A DNA stretch of 64,000 bases, taken from NCBI RefSeq assembly GCF_022606355.1, contig NZ_JAHHZQ010000002.1, forward strand, positions 806,001-870,000, in the 5' to 3' direction. Below the pieces are notes generated by a model. The model had not been told where the DNA came from and searched no databases. It worked only from the letters and a program-made list of their open reading frames with translations. Source of the DNA: Leifsonia shinshuensis (GTDB lineage Bacteria; Actinomycetota; Actinomycetes; Actinomycetales; Microbacteriaceae). The position numbers and the translations under genes were made by a program. Below are positions 10,301 through 17,355 of this stretch, piece by piece. Within the stretch, counting starts at the first letter, position 1; the number at the start of each line of letters is the position of its first letter.

Positions 10301-11188
10301 GCGGTGTTCACCGGGACCCCTGCTGCCGGGAGCGGCGGCGTCTACGCCGTGACCGTGTCGGCGGCGAACGCGCCGGCTCCGACGGTCTCGCAGACGTTCA
10401 CACTGACGGTCCAGGAGGCCGGAGCCGTCACCAGCCCGGCGACGCTCGCCGTCGAGCGCGGTGTCGACGTGGACTTCACGGTCACCACGGCTCACGCCTA
10501 CCCGGCGGTCGCGGCGATCACGATGACCGGCACCCTGCCCAGTGGCCTGACCTTCACCGACAACGGCGACGGGACGGCGACGATCGCGGGGCGCACGCTC
10601 GACGTGCCCGGCACCAGCACCGTCGCACTGACCGCGGGTGCCGCGAACCAGACGCTGAGCGTCACCGTCGCGGACGTCCCGCCGGTGTCGCTGCCGCTCG
10701 TGCCCCCGACCGGGAACGCTGCGCTGCCCGGCGTGCCGTCGTCGCCACAGGCGGGCCAGACGATCGTCCTCACGGCGGGCGGTTTCGCCGCCGGATCGCC
10801 GGTGACCTTCGGCATCTACTCGTCGCCCGTCGTGCTGGCTGTGGTGAACGCCGACGTCAACGGCACAGCGACGGCGACCATCGTCATCCCCGCCGGCTAC
10901 ACAGGAGCCCACTCGTTCGTCGCCATCGGAACCGCGCCGGACGGCAGCACGCGCGTGCTGCGCACCGACTTCGTGCTGCCGGGCGGCTCCACGGGCGGCT
11001 CCACGGGCGGAGGGACCGCAGGCGCGGGCGCGGCGACCGGCTCCGGAGGATCCGCCACGGCCTCCACCGGTTCCGGCAACGGCCTCGCGGACACCGGCAG
11101 CGACGTCGGCTTCGCGGCGCTGCTCGCGCTCCTGCTGCTGGCGGCCGGTGGGCTGCTGGTGGTGCGCAGACGGGCTCGGCGGGCATAG
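7349..11188 (+). CDS. Giant LAxTG-anchored beta-helix / Ig-like surface protein
   Basis: A 1279-residue secreted surface protein. Signal peptide residues 1-35 (LPLLAAGVAVALVAGLFGGV...EAA). Residues ~40-400 are a parallel beta-helix of the polymorphic outer-membrane/pectate-lyase-like kind, with repeated NSQF, GSTFQSN, DSTFYGN and NSLFSGN rungs. About seven Ig-like modules follow (repeated PSGLTFTDNGDGTATIxGTP, He_PIG-like; one has an Ig-fold WVRSTDGGATYT). The C-terminus has a Gly/Ser-rich spacer, LADTG, a hydrophobic helix and RRRARRA, a sorting signal of the LAxTG type used by class E sortases. Start ATG 7349 has GAGGAG 12 nt upstream; the longer frame from 7205 would bury the signal peptide. 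Likely adhesin or cell-wall stalk. No sortase gene lies in the window. Confidence 0.85.
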   Translation: MPPSTVRRRLPLLAAGVAVALVAGLFGGVLPAEAAGTLTVSSTIDSDPNGACSQPGVTTQGSPATLRNALCVANNLGGAQSVVVPAGTYSLSASLGSLLVGTTSGADITITGQGAPTIVGDGQHQVFFVDPGPVGAVKATLDGLKVTGGVDNVYGGGALLGGSSDPARPDTLVIKNSQFVANKANTVGGTNNPGGAVQFVGGSLTVTGSTFQSNDAGTGSGGAIYYQSVGTFGQALSISDSTFYGNTGIATNATGGAAVAVSDPGQGAPLSVTNSLFSGNTVNGGSGLFRGAGLWLDGGALSVTGSTFIANQNSSAGGSAIGVTGGTVTAQYNRISGNSGTAVANLGGAITATRNWWGCAGGPGATGCDTVLNTVATAPYLTLTASASQSPVVQPATTTGLTASLLVDSAGASVPVGQLGALTGLNVIWTVAGIPGASVLPSAGPLATGQSSTTFSSVNPGTATVTAALDQAHVTVPVLVYAKPAITSTSPLTGIVGQAQSSVLTATGYPTPSFALQGTPPAGLSIVDHGDGTATLTGTPTGPAGDYSLTVAASNTAGTATQTIPYTLNQTPAFSSASSAQFAVGTAGSFTVTTTGRPNPTPITLAGTLPSGLTFTDNGNGTATIAGTPAAGAGGIVTVTLNAANGVGSPATQSLTLTVLEAPRLTSSAQTNALVGTAFAFTVTTAHSYPVPALSASGTLPPGVTFIDNGDGTATISGTPTGTGGSFPVLLGATSSAGSTYMTLTLVVAATPVITLAPAALTVGDGGTAAFTASATGYPAPTVQWVRSTDGGATYTAIAGATATTLSFTAALADNGYRYAARFDNASGTVTTLPATLTVTLTPTITSAAAAEFTAGTPGTFTVTTSGSPAPALSTTTTLPSWLTFTDNRDGTATISGTPAAGAGGTYPIAISAANGSLPDATQSFVLTVLQSSVFTSAAATTFTAGVSGSFTVTTTAGFPAARALSVSGSLPSGVRFVDLGDGTAVFTGTPAAGSGGVYAVTVSAANAPAPTVSQTFTLTVQEAGAVTSPATLAVERGVDVDFTVTTAHAYPAVAAITMTGTLPSGLTFTDNGDGTATIAGRTLDVPGTSTVALTAGAANQTLSVTVADVPPVSLPLVPPTGNAALPGVPSSPQAGQTIVLTAGGFAAGSPVTFGIYSSPVVLAVVNADVNGTATATIVIPAGYTGAHSFVAIGTAPDGSTRVLRTDFVLPGGSTGGSTGGGTAGAGAATGSGGSATASTGSGNGLADTGSDVGFAALLALLLLAAGGLLVVRRRARRA

Positions 11189-11236
11189 GAACCGGGCCGG
11201 CGCACCAGCGGGAACCAGCGCATCAGCGAGAAAGCG

Positions 11237-11242
11237 TAGGCT
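11237..11242 (+). promoter_or_regulatory. -10 element of leaderless alcohol dehydrogenase gene
   Basis: TAGGCT, 7 nt upstream of the ATG at 11250; no Shine-Dalgarno sequence is present in between. Confidence 0.5.
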
Positions 11243-11249
11243 CAGCCTC

Positions 11250-12299
11250 ATGCTTGCGACCGTGATCCACGGCGAACGCGACGTTCGCCTCGAGGAAGTC
11301 CCCGATCCCGTCCTGTCCACCGGCGGAGACGCCATCGTGCGGGTCGTGGCGGCCTGCGTGTGCGGCTCCGACCTGTGGCCGTACCGCGGTGTCACACCCA
11401 TCAGGAACCCGCGCCGCATCGGCCACGAGTTCGTCGGCGTCGTCGAGGAGGTCGGGCCGGAGGTGCGCACCATCGCCGCCGGCGACTTCGTCATCGCGCC
11501 CTTCTACGACTGCGACATGACCTGCCTCAACTGCAAGAACGGCGTCAGCACCTCGTGCCTCCACGGGGGCGCCTGGGGCGCGGACGACCAGCTCGGCGGC
11601 TTCGCCGACGGCGGCCAGGGGCAGAAGGTGCGCGTGCCGCACGCCGACGGCTCGCTCGTGGCGACGCCCGAGTATCCCGCCGACGACCTCGTCCCGAGCC
11701 TGCTCACCCTCTCCGACGTCATGGGCACGGGCCACCACGCCGCCCTGTCGGCGGGCGTGACCGAGGGGAGCACGGTCGTCGTGGTCGGCGACGGCGCGGT
11801 CGGCTTGTGTGGCGTGCTCGCGTCCGCGCGCCTGGGGGCGTCACGCATCGTCGCGATGTCGCGGCACGAGTCCCGCCAGGCGCTCGCGCGCGAGTTCGGC
11901 GCGACGGACATCGTGGCCGAGCGCGGCGACGCCGGTGTCGCGGCGGTCAAGGAGCTGTTCGACGGCATCGGCCCCGACTGCGTCCTGGAGGCGGTCGGCA
12001 CCAAGGAGTCGATGGACCAGGCGATCCGCTCCGCCCGCCCGGGTGGCATGGTCGGCTACGTCGGCGTGCCCAACGGCGGCGCCGAGCTTCCGATCCGCAC
12101 CCTGTTCAACACGAACGTCGGCGTGAACGGCGGCGTCGCCCCTGTGCGCAACTACGTGGAGGAGCTGCTGCAGGACGTCTGGTCCGGCGCCATCCGGCCG
12201 GGCCGCGTCTTCGACCTCGAGCTGCCGCTCTCCGACATCGCGGAGGCCTACGCCGCCATGGACTCCCGCCGGGCCATCAAGACCCTCGTCCGCCCCTGA
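11250..12299 (+). CDS. Zinc-dependent medium-chain alcohol dehydrogenase family protein
   Basis: A 349-residue NAD(P)-dependent dehydrogenase of the MDR superfamily. The GroES-like half contains the catalytic zinc ligands Cys (CVCGSDLWPYRG) and GHE (RIGHEFVGVVEEVG). A structural zinc lobe with spaced cysteines follows (CDMTCLNCKNG, then CLHGG). The Rossmann half shows VVVVGDGAVGLCGVLAS. Similar proteins act on alcohols, sorbitol or threonine; the substrate here is not predictable. The frame is open to 11148, but the start at 11250 is right at the beginning of the conserved domain and matches a leaderless promoter. Monocistronic: it ends at a long palindrome facing a nitroreductase gene. Confidence 0.88.
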   Translation: MLATVIHGERDVRLEEVPDPVLSTGGDAIVRVVAACVCGSDLWPYRGVTPIRNPRRIGHEFVGVVEEVGPEVRTIAAGDFVIAPFYDCDMTCLNCKNGVSTSCLHGGAWGADDQLGGFADGGQGQKVRVPHADGSLVATPEYPADDLVPSLLTLSDVMGTGHHAALSAGVTEGSTVVVVGDGAVGLCGVLASARLGASRIVAMSRHESRQALAREFGATDIVAERGDAGVAAVKELFDGIGPDCVLEAVGTKESMDQAIRSARPGGMVGYVGVPNGGAELPIRTLFNTNVGVNGGVAPVRNYVEELLQDVWSGAIRPGRVFDLELPLSDIAEAYAAMDSRRAIKTLVRP

Positions 12300-12309
12300 C
12301 CCGGAACGC

Positions 12310-12366
12310 CGAAGGGCACGTCGTTGTCACTTTTCGCGCACGAAAGTGACAACGACGTGCCCTTCG
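12310..12366. repeat. Long palindrome between convergent genes, copy 2
   Basis: Perfect 24-bp arms (CGAAGGGCACGTCGTTGTCA plus CTTT and its complement) around a short loop. It is centred between the converging dehydrogenase and nitroreductase genes. The arm sequence is the same as that at 1578-1633 apart from two differences. Confidence 0.85.
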
Positions 12367-12372
12367 CGTGTG

Positions 12373-12963
12373 TCAGGAGTTGACGACGAGGATGTCGTCG
12401 AGCGCGTTGCGGGTGCGCGGAGCGAGCTCCCGCTCGCGCAGCGGCGCGGGGAGAGCGTCCACGTCGCCGAGCATGCCGACCGCGGTCACCGACACCGGGA
12501 CGAAGCGCTCGTCGAGGTCGAACGCTGCGCGCAGACCAGCGGGGTCGAAGCCGCCCATCTGGTGCGTGTGCAGGCCCTCGTGGTGCGCCTGCACACTGAA
12601 GTGGGCGACGGCCTGGCCGACGTCGTAGGTGGCCCAGCGGCGCTCGTTGCCGTCAGCGTCGGCGACCTCGGCGAGGGCGACGACGAGAGCGCCGGCAGCG
12701 CCCGCCCACACCTGGTTGAAGCCCATGAGGTTCGCGACGATCGTGTCGAACGCCGCGGTGCCGCGCCGGGCGACGATGAACCGCCACGGCTGGGAGTTGT
12801 TGGCGGACGGCGACCAGCGCGCGGCCTCGAGGGCGGCGGTGAGCTTGGCCTCGTCGATCACGGCCTCGGTGTCGAAGGCACGGGGGCTCCAGCGCTCGGC
12901 CAGAACCGGGAGCAGGGGGAGGGAGGTGTCGGCGGTGCGGGTGGCGGTGTCGATCAGCGACAT
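12373..12963 (-). CDS. Nitroreductase family protein
   Basis: A 196-residue FMN-dependent nitroreductase-fold oxidoreductase. Visible family signatures are RWSPRAFD near the N-terminus, AARWSPSANNSQPWRFIV (FMN phosphate and ring contacts), the AHFSVQAHHEGLHTHQMGGFD region and the C-terminal REREL segment. Such enzymes reduce nitroaromatics, quinones or other small electrophiles with NAD(P)H; the physiological substrate is unknown. The start at 12963 is preceded by GAGGAGAA at good spacing. The frame extends 21 codons further, without a ribosome binding site. Single gene between the long palindrome and the CorA-family gene. Confidence 0.9.
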   Translation of the reverse strand: MSLIDTATRTADTSLPLLPVLAERWSPRAFDTEAVIDEAKLTAALEAARWSPSANNSQPWRFIVARRGTAAFDTIVANLMGFNQVWAGAAGALVVALAEVADADGNERRWATYDVGQAVAHFSVQAHHEGLHTHQMGGFDPAGLRAAFDLDERFVPVSVTAVGMLGDVDALPAPLRERELAPRTRNALDDILVVNS

Positions 12964-13062
12964 GGGATGGGTTCTCCTCGACGTGGTTAGGGGGTGCTCG
13001 AGGCTCCATTGCCCAGCTATATCCATGAGAACACATGGATGTGCGCGACTATTCCAGACAGC

Positions 13063-14052
13063 TCACAGCCAGTCCTTGCGCTTGAACGTCACATACAGCC
13101 CACCGCACCCGGCGACCATGAGCAAGGTGGAGGTCCAGAGGCCGCCCATGGTGTTGAACCCGGGGTACGGCAGGTTCTGGCCGTAGAAACCGGTCACCGC
13201 CGCGGGGATGGCGATGATCGCCGCCCAGCTGGTCACCTTCTTCATGATCACGTTGAGCCGGTTGCCCTCCATCGCGATCTGCGTGTCCGAGAGCGCCGTG
13301 ACCAGGTCGCGCAGCGAGTCGGCCCACTCCACGTGGTGCACCCCTCTGTCGTAGAGGCCCTGAAACAGCGGGAACAGGGGAGCGCTGACGCAGTCGGCCT
13401 CCCGTCGCAGCAGGGCGTCGACGGCGTCGCGCAGCGGCAGCAGGCAGCGCCGCAGCCTGGCTGCCGACTTGCGCAGCCGGTAGACACGGTTCTGGATGGC
13501 CGCGGGCTTGGCGCCGACGGACAGCAGCACATCCTCGATGTCGTCGAGCTCGTCGTCGAGCGCCGACAGCGCCGCCCCCGCCTCCGCCAGCAGCTCGTCC
13601 AGCACGATCCAGAGCAGCCAGCCGACACCCTGATCGCGGTGGCGCTTCTCGGTGTCGAGCCTCGAGCGCAGCCGGGCCGTGTCGAATCCGCCGTCGTGGT
13701 CGAGGATGAGCAGCCGCGGCAGCACGTAGATGTGGAGGTCGGCGACCACCAGCTGGAACGTCGGCTCCTCCAGCTGCACCCGGTGCGTCGACAGCCGCAC
13801 ATGCTCGCCGGCGACCAGGGGGAGGTGGCCGCTCGACGCGGACGCCGGAGGGTGGAGCAGCTCCGGCGCCCCGAGGCGCTCCGCCAGCTCGGACAGCTGC
13901 AGGCGGTCGGGGTCGCTGATCTCGAGGTAGCCGAACGCGGTGCTCGTCTGCAGCTTCTCGAACAGTTCGCCCACGGTTCCGATCCCCGCGCGCTCGTCAC
14001 CGTCGAAGAGCGCTCCCCGAATGCGGAGCGACTCCTGCACTTGTTGCGACAC
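13063..14052 (-). CDS. corA: CorA-family divalent cation transporter with GQN signature
   Basis: A 329-residue protein with the CorA layout: a large cytoplasmic N-terminal domain, a long helix (DELDDIEDVLLSVG...NRVYRLRKSAARLRR), and two C-terminal membrane helices (about 265-287 and 300-320) with a basic tail KRKDWL. The selectivity loop between the helices reads GFYGQNLPYPGF, so residues 291-293 are GQN where canonical CorA has GMN. Asn, the ion-coordinating residue, is kept. CorA channels are homopentamers that import Mg2+ (or Co2+, Ni2+); variants in the loop can change specificity. GTG start with GGGAGG just upstream. Monocistronic. Confidence 0.85.
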   Translation of the reverse strand: MSQQVQESLRIRGALFDGDERAGIGTVGELFEKLQTSTAFGYLEISDPDRLQLSELAERLGAPELLHPPASASSGHLPLVAGEHVRLSTHRVQLEEPTFQLVVADLHIYVLPRLLILDHDGGFDTARLRSRLDTEKRHRDQGVGWLLWIVLDELLAEAGAALSALDDELDDIEDVLLSVGAKPAAIQNRVYRLRKSAARLRRCLLPLRDAVDALLRREADCVSAPLFPLFQGLYDRGVHHVEWADSLRDLVTALSDTQIAMEGNRLNVIMKKVTSWAAIIAIPAAVTGFYGQNLPYPGFNTMGGLWTSTLLMVAGCGGLYVTFKRKDWL

Positions 14053-14199
14053 GCGACCTCCCTGATGCGACGCTCCAACTTACGGCCTGCCGTGCTGGGA
14101 CACCGCAGGGCGCGCATGATGAATCTCTCAGAGTCGCGGCATGGTTCCGCTGGGGTCCTTCGGTGCCTAGGCTGGCTGTACCCACACGAGGAGGCGGCG

Positions 14200-14547
14200 A
14201 TGACCGATGGGATCGACCCCGCAGTCCCACCCTCGGGCACCGGGTGCGTCGACTGCGACGCCGACGGCGGCTGGTGGGTGCACCTGCGGCGGTGCGCCGA
14301 GTGCGGCCACGTCGGCTGCTGCGACGACTCGCTCTCGCGGCACGCACGCGCGCATGCGGCGGAGACCGGCCACCCCGTCATCCAGAGCTTCGAGCCGGGC
14401 GAGGAGTGGTTCTGGAACTTCGCACTCGACGCCTACGTCGACGGGCCGCGGCTCGCGCCTCCGCAGAGCCGCCCGGAGCCCCAGACCGTTCCGGGGCCGC
14501 AGGAGCGGGTGCCGGAGAACTGGCGGAGCATCCTCGCGGCACGCTAG
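14200..14547 (+). CDS. UBP-type zinc finger protein
   Basis: A 115-residue protein consisting almost only of a UBP-type zinc finger (zf-UBP): CVDCDADGGWWVHLRRCAEC, then HVGCCDDS, HARAHAAETGHPVIQS. The Cys and His pairs that bind zinc in this fold are all present. In eukaryotes the domain binds free ubiquitin C-termini; in actinobacteria, stand-alone copies are common and their partner is unknown. The start at 14200 has GAGGAGG 5 nt upstream; the same frame is open far upstream only as a shadow of the antisense corA gene. The C-terminal 35 residues are Pro-rich and probably disordered. Confidence 0.88.
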   Translation: MTDGIDPAVPPSGTGCVDCDADGGWWVHLRRCAECGHVGCCDDSLSRHARAHAAETGHPVIQSFEPGEEWFWNFALDAYVDGPRLAPPQSRPEPQTVPGPQERVPENWRSILAAR

Positions 14548-14625
14548 CAACGCGTGCCGAACCGCCGGCGGGCCAGCGCTCCCGCTGAGCGCCGACCCCT
14601 GTGAGCTCGCGTCGCCGGCCCGTGG

Positions 14626-14653
14626 TTGAGACAGACCTTTCTGTGTAGATAGT
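14626..14653 (+). promoter_or_regulatory. Candidate promoter of the cholesterol-oxidase-like gene
   Basis: TTGAGA (14626-14631), 16 bp, then GATAGT (14648-14653). The -10 hexamer lies inside an inverted repeat (14644-14673), consistent with repressor control. Confidence 0.4.
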
Positions 14654-14673
14654 GTTGCAACTATCGTTCTACA
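14644..14673. promoter_or_regulatory. Inverted-repeat operator upstream of the cholesterol-oxidase-like gene
   Basis: Nested palindrome: inner GATAGT-GTTGCA-ACTATC and outer TGTAGA/TCTACA, AT-rich against a GC-rich background. Size and placement over the -10 region suit a TetR-like dimeric repressor. No regulator gene is adjacent. Confidence 0.5.
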
Positions 14674-14683
14674 TTGAAATTGG

Positions 14684-16363
14684 ATGGATCAGATGGTTAT
14701 ATCGCGTCGATCGTTACTCTCCTCCGCGACGCTCGGAGCTGCCGCTGCGGCGGCAACGGGAGTGGGCATGCTCGGCGGGACGCCCGCCGCGGCGAATCCG
14801 CTTCCGGACGGCGCCACCTCGCCGACCGTCCTCGACGGGCTGGCGGTCGCCAAGTACAGCGTCATGGTGCCCGAGATCTTCGTGGCGCCGCAGGCGGTTC
14901 CCACGCACATGCCCGCTCTGGTGATCGGGTCGGGCTTCGGGGGCTCGATCGCAGCGCTCCGGCTCGGCGAGGCGGGAATCCGCACCGCCGTGCTCGAGCG
15001 AGGGCTTCCGTGGCCGCGCGACCCGAACCGTGCGATCTTCGCCAACGACGCCCTGCCCGACGGCCGAGCCCTCTGGCACCGGCGGTCGTTCACCGGCATC
15101 AGCGGAGTCCCCGTCGCCACTCCGAAATTCGGAGGCGTCCTCGACGCCACGGACTACGCGAACATCCAGGTCTGGCGAGGAGCTGCGGTCGGTGGCGGCT
15201 CCGTCGTCTTCACGGGTGTCCTCATCGAGCCGGAGGAGCGCTTCTTCCGCACCGTGTTCGATGATCGCGTCGACTTCGAGAAGATGCACGAGGTCTACTA
15301 CCCACGGGCGCGCGCCCGACTCAAGGCGTCGCCGATGCCCGACGACGTCTATCGGTCGCAGCCGTTCGGTCATTCGCGGGTCTGGGACGCGCAAGCGCGC
15401 AAGGCGGGCTTCGAGCCGCAGCCGCTCGACTCGATCTTCGACTGGGATGTCGTGCGTGCCGAGCTCGATGGCCGTTCGCGTTCGTCGGCCACGATCGGCG
15501 AAAGCAACTATGGCAACTCCAACGCCGCGAAGTACGATCTCACGCAGAACGTTCTGCCCGCCGCGCTCGCCACCGGCAACGTCTCCGTCCACCACAGCCA
15601 CGTCGTCGATGCGATCGGCAGGGATTCCTCCGGTCGGTACTGGGTCGACATCCGGGTCATCGCACCCGGCGGAAAGGTGCAGCAGACCCGTCGGGTCACC
15701 TGCGACCGGCTCTTCCTCGGCGCAGGCTCCATCGGAACCTCCGAACTGTTGGTCAAGGCCAAAGCCCTGCGGACTCTGCCGGCGCTCAGCGGTGCGGTCG
15801 GCACCGGGTGGGGGACGAACGGCGATGCGGCGCTCGTCCGCACGTGCTCTCTGTCGGAGGGGCTCACGCAGGGGTCGCCGTCGGCATCCCGTGTCCTCGA
15901 TGAGACTGGTCTGCCGCTGTCTCTCGAGAACTGGTACGTGCCTGGCCTTCCGCTCAACGTCGGGCTGATCGGATCGCTGGGAATGGTGCTCGACTCCACC
16001 AGAGCGTCCTTCCGCTGGGACGCCGCCACCAAGAAGGTCGTGCTCGATTGGCCTCGAGGCGGAAACGACCGCGTGGTCGCTGCGTTGCGGGCGGTGCACG
16101 ACAAGATCGCTCGCGCCAATTTCGTCGGTACCGGGTTTCCAGGCCTGGCACCCGACGTCAACGCCTCGTTCACGGCGCACCCGCTCGGCGGCGTGGTTCT
16201 CGGTGAGGCGACCGACACCTTCGGTCGCGTGAACGGATACGACGGGCTCTACGTGGTGGACGGGGCGGCGATCCCCGGCAGCACGGGAACCGTGAATCCG
16301 TCCCTGACGATCGCCGCGCTCGCCGAGCGGGCGATGGACGACATCCTCGCACGCGGGATCTGA
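14684..16363 (+). CDS. Secreted cholesterol-oxidase-like GMC flavoprotein
   Basis: A 559-residue FAD enzyme resembling class I cholesterol oxidase of Streptomyces along its whole length. A Tat signal (SRRSLLSSATLGAAAAAATG) is followed by the FAD Rossmann motif GSGFGGSIAALRLGEAG (from Gly82). The flavin-binding VWRGAAVGGGSVVFTG, LFLGAGSIGTSELLV and VGTGWGTNGDAAL follow. The catalytic His (His499 in HPLGG) and Asn (Asn538 in TVNPSLTI) are present; the active-site Glu region of ChoA is less clear. The family oxidises and isomerises 3-beta-hydroxysterols to 3-keto-4-enes with O2; a non-sterol secondary alcohol substrate is possible. A second ATG at 14693 is equally near the Tat motif. Monocistronic, under a candidate operator. 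Confidence 0.8.
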   Translation: MDQMVISRRSLLSSATLGAAAAAATGVGMLGGTPAAANPLPDGATSPTVLDGLAVAKYSVMVPEIFVAPQAVPTHMPALVIGSGFGGSIAALRLGEAGIRTAVLERGLPWPRDPNRAIFANDALPDGRALWHRRSFTGISGVPVATPKFGGVLDATDYANIQVWRGAAVGGGSVVFTGVLIEPEERFFRTVFDDRVDFEKMHEVYYPRARARLKASPMPDDVYRSQPFGHSRVWDAQARKAGFEPQPLDSIFDWDVVRAELDGRSRSSATIGESNYGNSNAAKYDLTQNVLPAALATGNVSVHHSHVVDAIGRDSSGRYWVDIRVIAPGGKVQQTRRVTCDRLFLGAGSIGTSELLVKAKALRTLPALSGAVGTGWGTNGDAALVRTCSLSEGLTQGSPSASRVLDETGLPLSLENWYVPGLPLNVGLIGSLGMVLDSTRASFRWDAATKKVVLDWPRGGNDRVVAALRAVHDKIARANFVGTGFPGLAPDVNASFTAHPLGGVVLGEATDTFGRVNGYDGLYVVDGAAIPGSTGTVNPSLTIAALAERAMDDILARGI

Positions 16364-16400
16364 CAGCGACGCTGACCGGGTCGCCGGCGCTCACCGCGAA

Positions 16401-16416
16401 GGGGCGTCGGCGCCCC
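16401..16416. terminator. Short GC hairpin between convergent genes
   Basis: GGGGCG-TCGG-CGCCCC, 6-bp stem, between the GMC oxidoreductase and the lipoprotein gene. Weak on its own. Confidence 0.35.
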
Positions 16417-16436
16417 GGTCCGCTCTCTCCCGACGA

Positions 16437-16937
16437 TTACGGCACCAGATCCTGATACTGCGGCAGTGATCCGTCCAGCACCGGCACGTTCAGCGTCTCG
16501 GTCTCGGTGCTGGTCTCGAACGTCACGAACGTCAGCGAACCCGGCTTCGCGCCGAGCCCCTCGAAGGTCACCTCCCGGCCGCCCGGAGTGCCGAGCTGCA
16601 CCGATTCGGCCGGCTTGACGGTCACCGTCTCGGCGCCGGAGCCGGTGCTGATCCGCACGTGCTCGTCCGACTCGCCCTGGTTGACGAGGGTCGCCACCAG
16701 GCCGGTGGTGCCGGACGGGTCGGAGGTGAGGAGCACGGCGTTGCCGATGAAGATCGCCCCGATGTCGCCGTTGACGCCGTCGGCCGTCTCCTGGATGTAC
16801 TTCGTGTCCTGCGGGGCCAGGAGGTCGCAGCCGGTGAGGAGGCCGAGGATCGCGACGCCCACGATCGCGGCGGCCGCGCGACGTCGCGCGACGGTGCGGC
16901 GGGTCGTTCGACGGGTGGAGCGCTCGACTGCGGTCAC
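16437..16937 (-). CDS. Lipoprotein of unknown function
   Basis: A 166-residue predicted lipoprotein. A basic N-terminus (RSTRRTTRRTVARRR) and hydrophobic helix lead to the lipobox LLTGC; the mature part looks like a single all-beta domain with alternating hydrophobic residues (IFIGNAVLLTSDPSGTTGLVATLVNQGESDE). The latter resembles copper-chaperone or DUF4397-like beta sandwiches but I cannot assign it. The GTG start at 16937 is chosen over the ATG at 16964 because TATGCT lies exactly 6 nt upstream, a leaderless arrangement. Widespread in Microbacteriaceae-type genomes as far as I recall; function unknown. Confidence 0.7.
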   Translation of the reverse strand: MTAVERSTRRTTRRTVARRRAAAAIVGVAILGLLTGCDLLAPQDTKYIQETADGVNGDIGAIFIGNAVLLTSDPSGTTGLVATLVNQGESDEHVRISTGSGAETVTVKPAESVQLGTPGGREVTFEGLGAKPGSLTFVTFETSTETETLNVPVLDGSLPQYQDLVP

Positions 16938-17355
16938 GGCGTCAGCATAGCCTCCGGGCGCCACGCACAGTAGAGGTCTTTCGGGGGTCGGTGAGCGTAC
17001 TCCGGGTGTGAACGCTGTGTGACGGCCGTGTAAAACTTCGTAACTTTACAGAGAGCGTTCTCACCCTCGTTCCGGGGTACAGATTCTCGGCGGATCGACT
17101 CGCGCCACTCCCGGGATTCCGTGGTTGGATTTGCGGCCAGACCTGGGGTTTGGTGGGGTCGATGCCGAGTGGTGCGTCGTGTCGGCGTGTCTGCGGACAT
17201 GTCCCCCGAATACAGATGGGGGCCACGCCGTCAAGTGCGTTCCACCCCCACTTGCGGGCCGTGGAGGAGACCCGTAGAACTGTGAAAACCCGAACCGACC
17301 AGATCCCCGCCGTCGTGGATGCCACCCCCCATTCCCTCAGTGAGAGGTCTGCCTC
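16938..17355. other. Long non-coding region ahead of the polysaccharide operon
   Basis: About 400 bp with no supportable gene. It holds the leaderless promoter of the lipoprotein and, presumably, the promoter and a long leader of the exopolysaccharide operon. A small inverted repeat GTAAA/TTTAC sits at 17030-17049. I looked for cyclic-dinucleotide riboswitch cores and found no convincing match. The GTG at 17356 has GAGAGG 9 nt upstream. Confidence 0.5.
16944..16949 (-). promoter_or_regulatory. -10 element of leaderless lipoprotein gene
   Basis: TATGCT on the minus strand, 6 nt before the GTG at 16937. Confidence 0.55.

Noticed and set aside
8230-11265. 1011-codon plus-strand frame overlapping the giant surface protein
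   Set aside because: Arg/His-rich shadow of the repeat-containing gene; kept open by the repeats and GC content, not by selection.
16938-17355. Possible riboswitch in the leader of the polysaccharide operon
   Set aside because: Checked by eye for c-di-GMP and c-di-AMP cores; none could be aligned. A covariance search would be needed.
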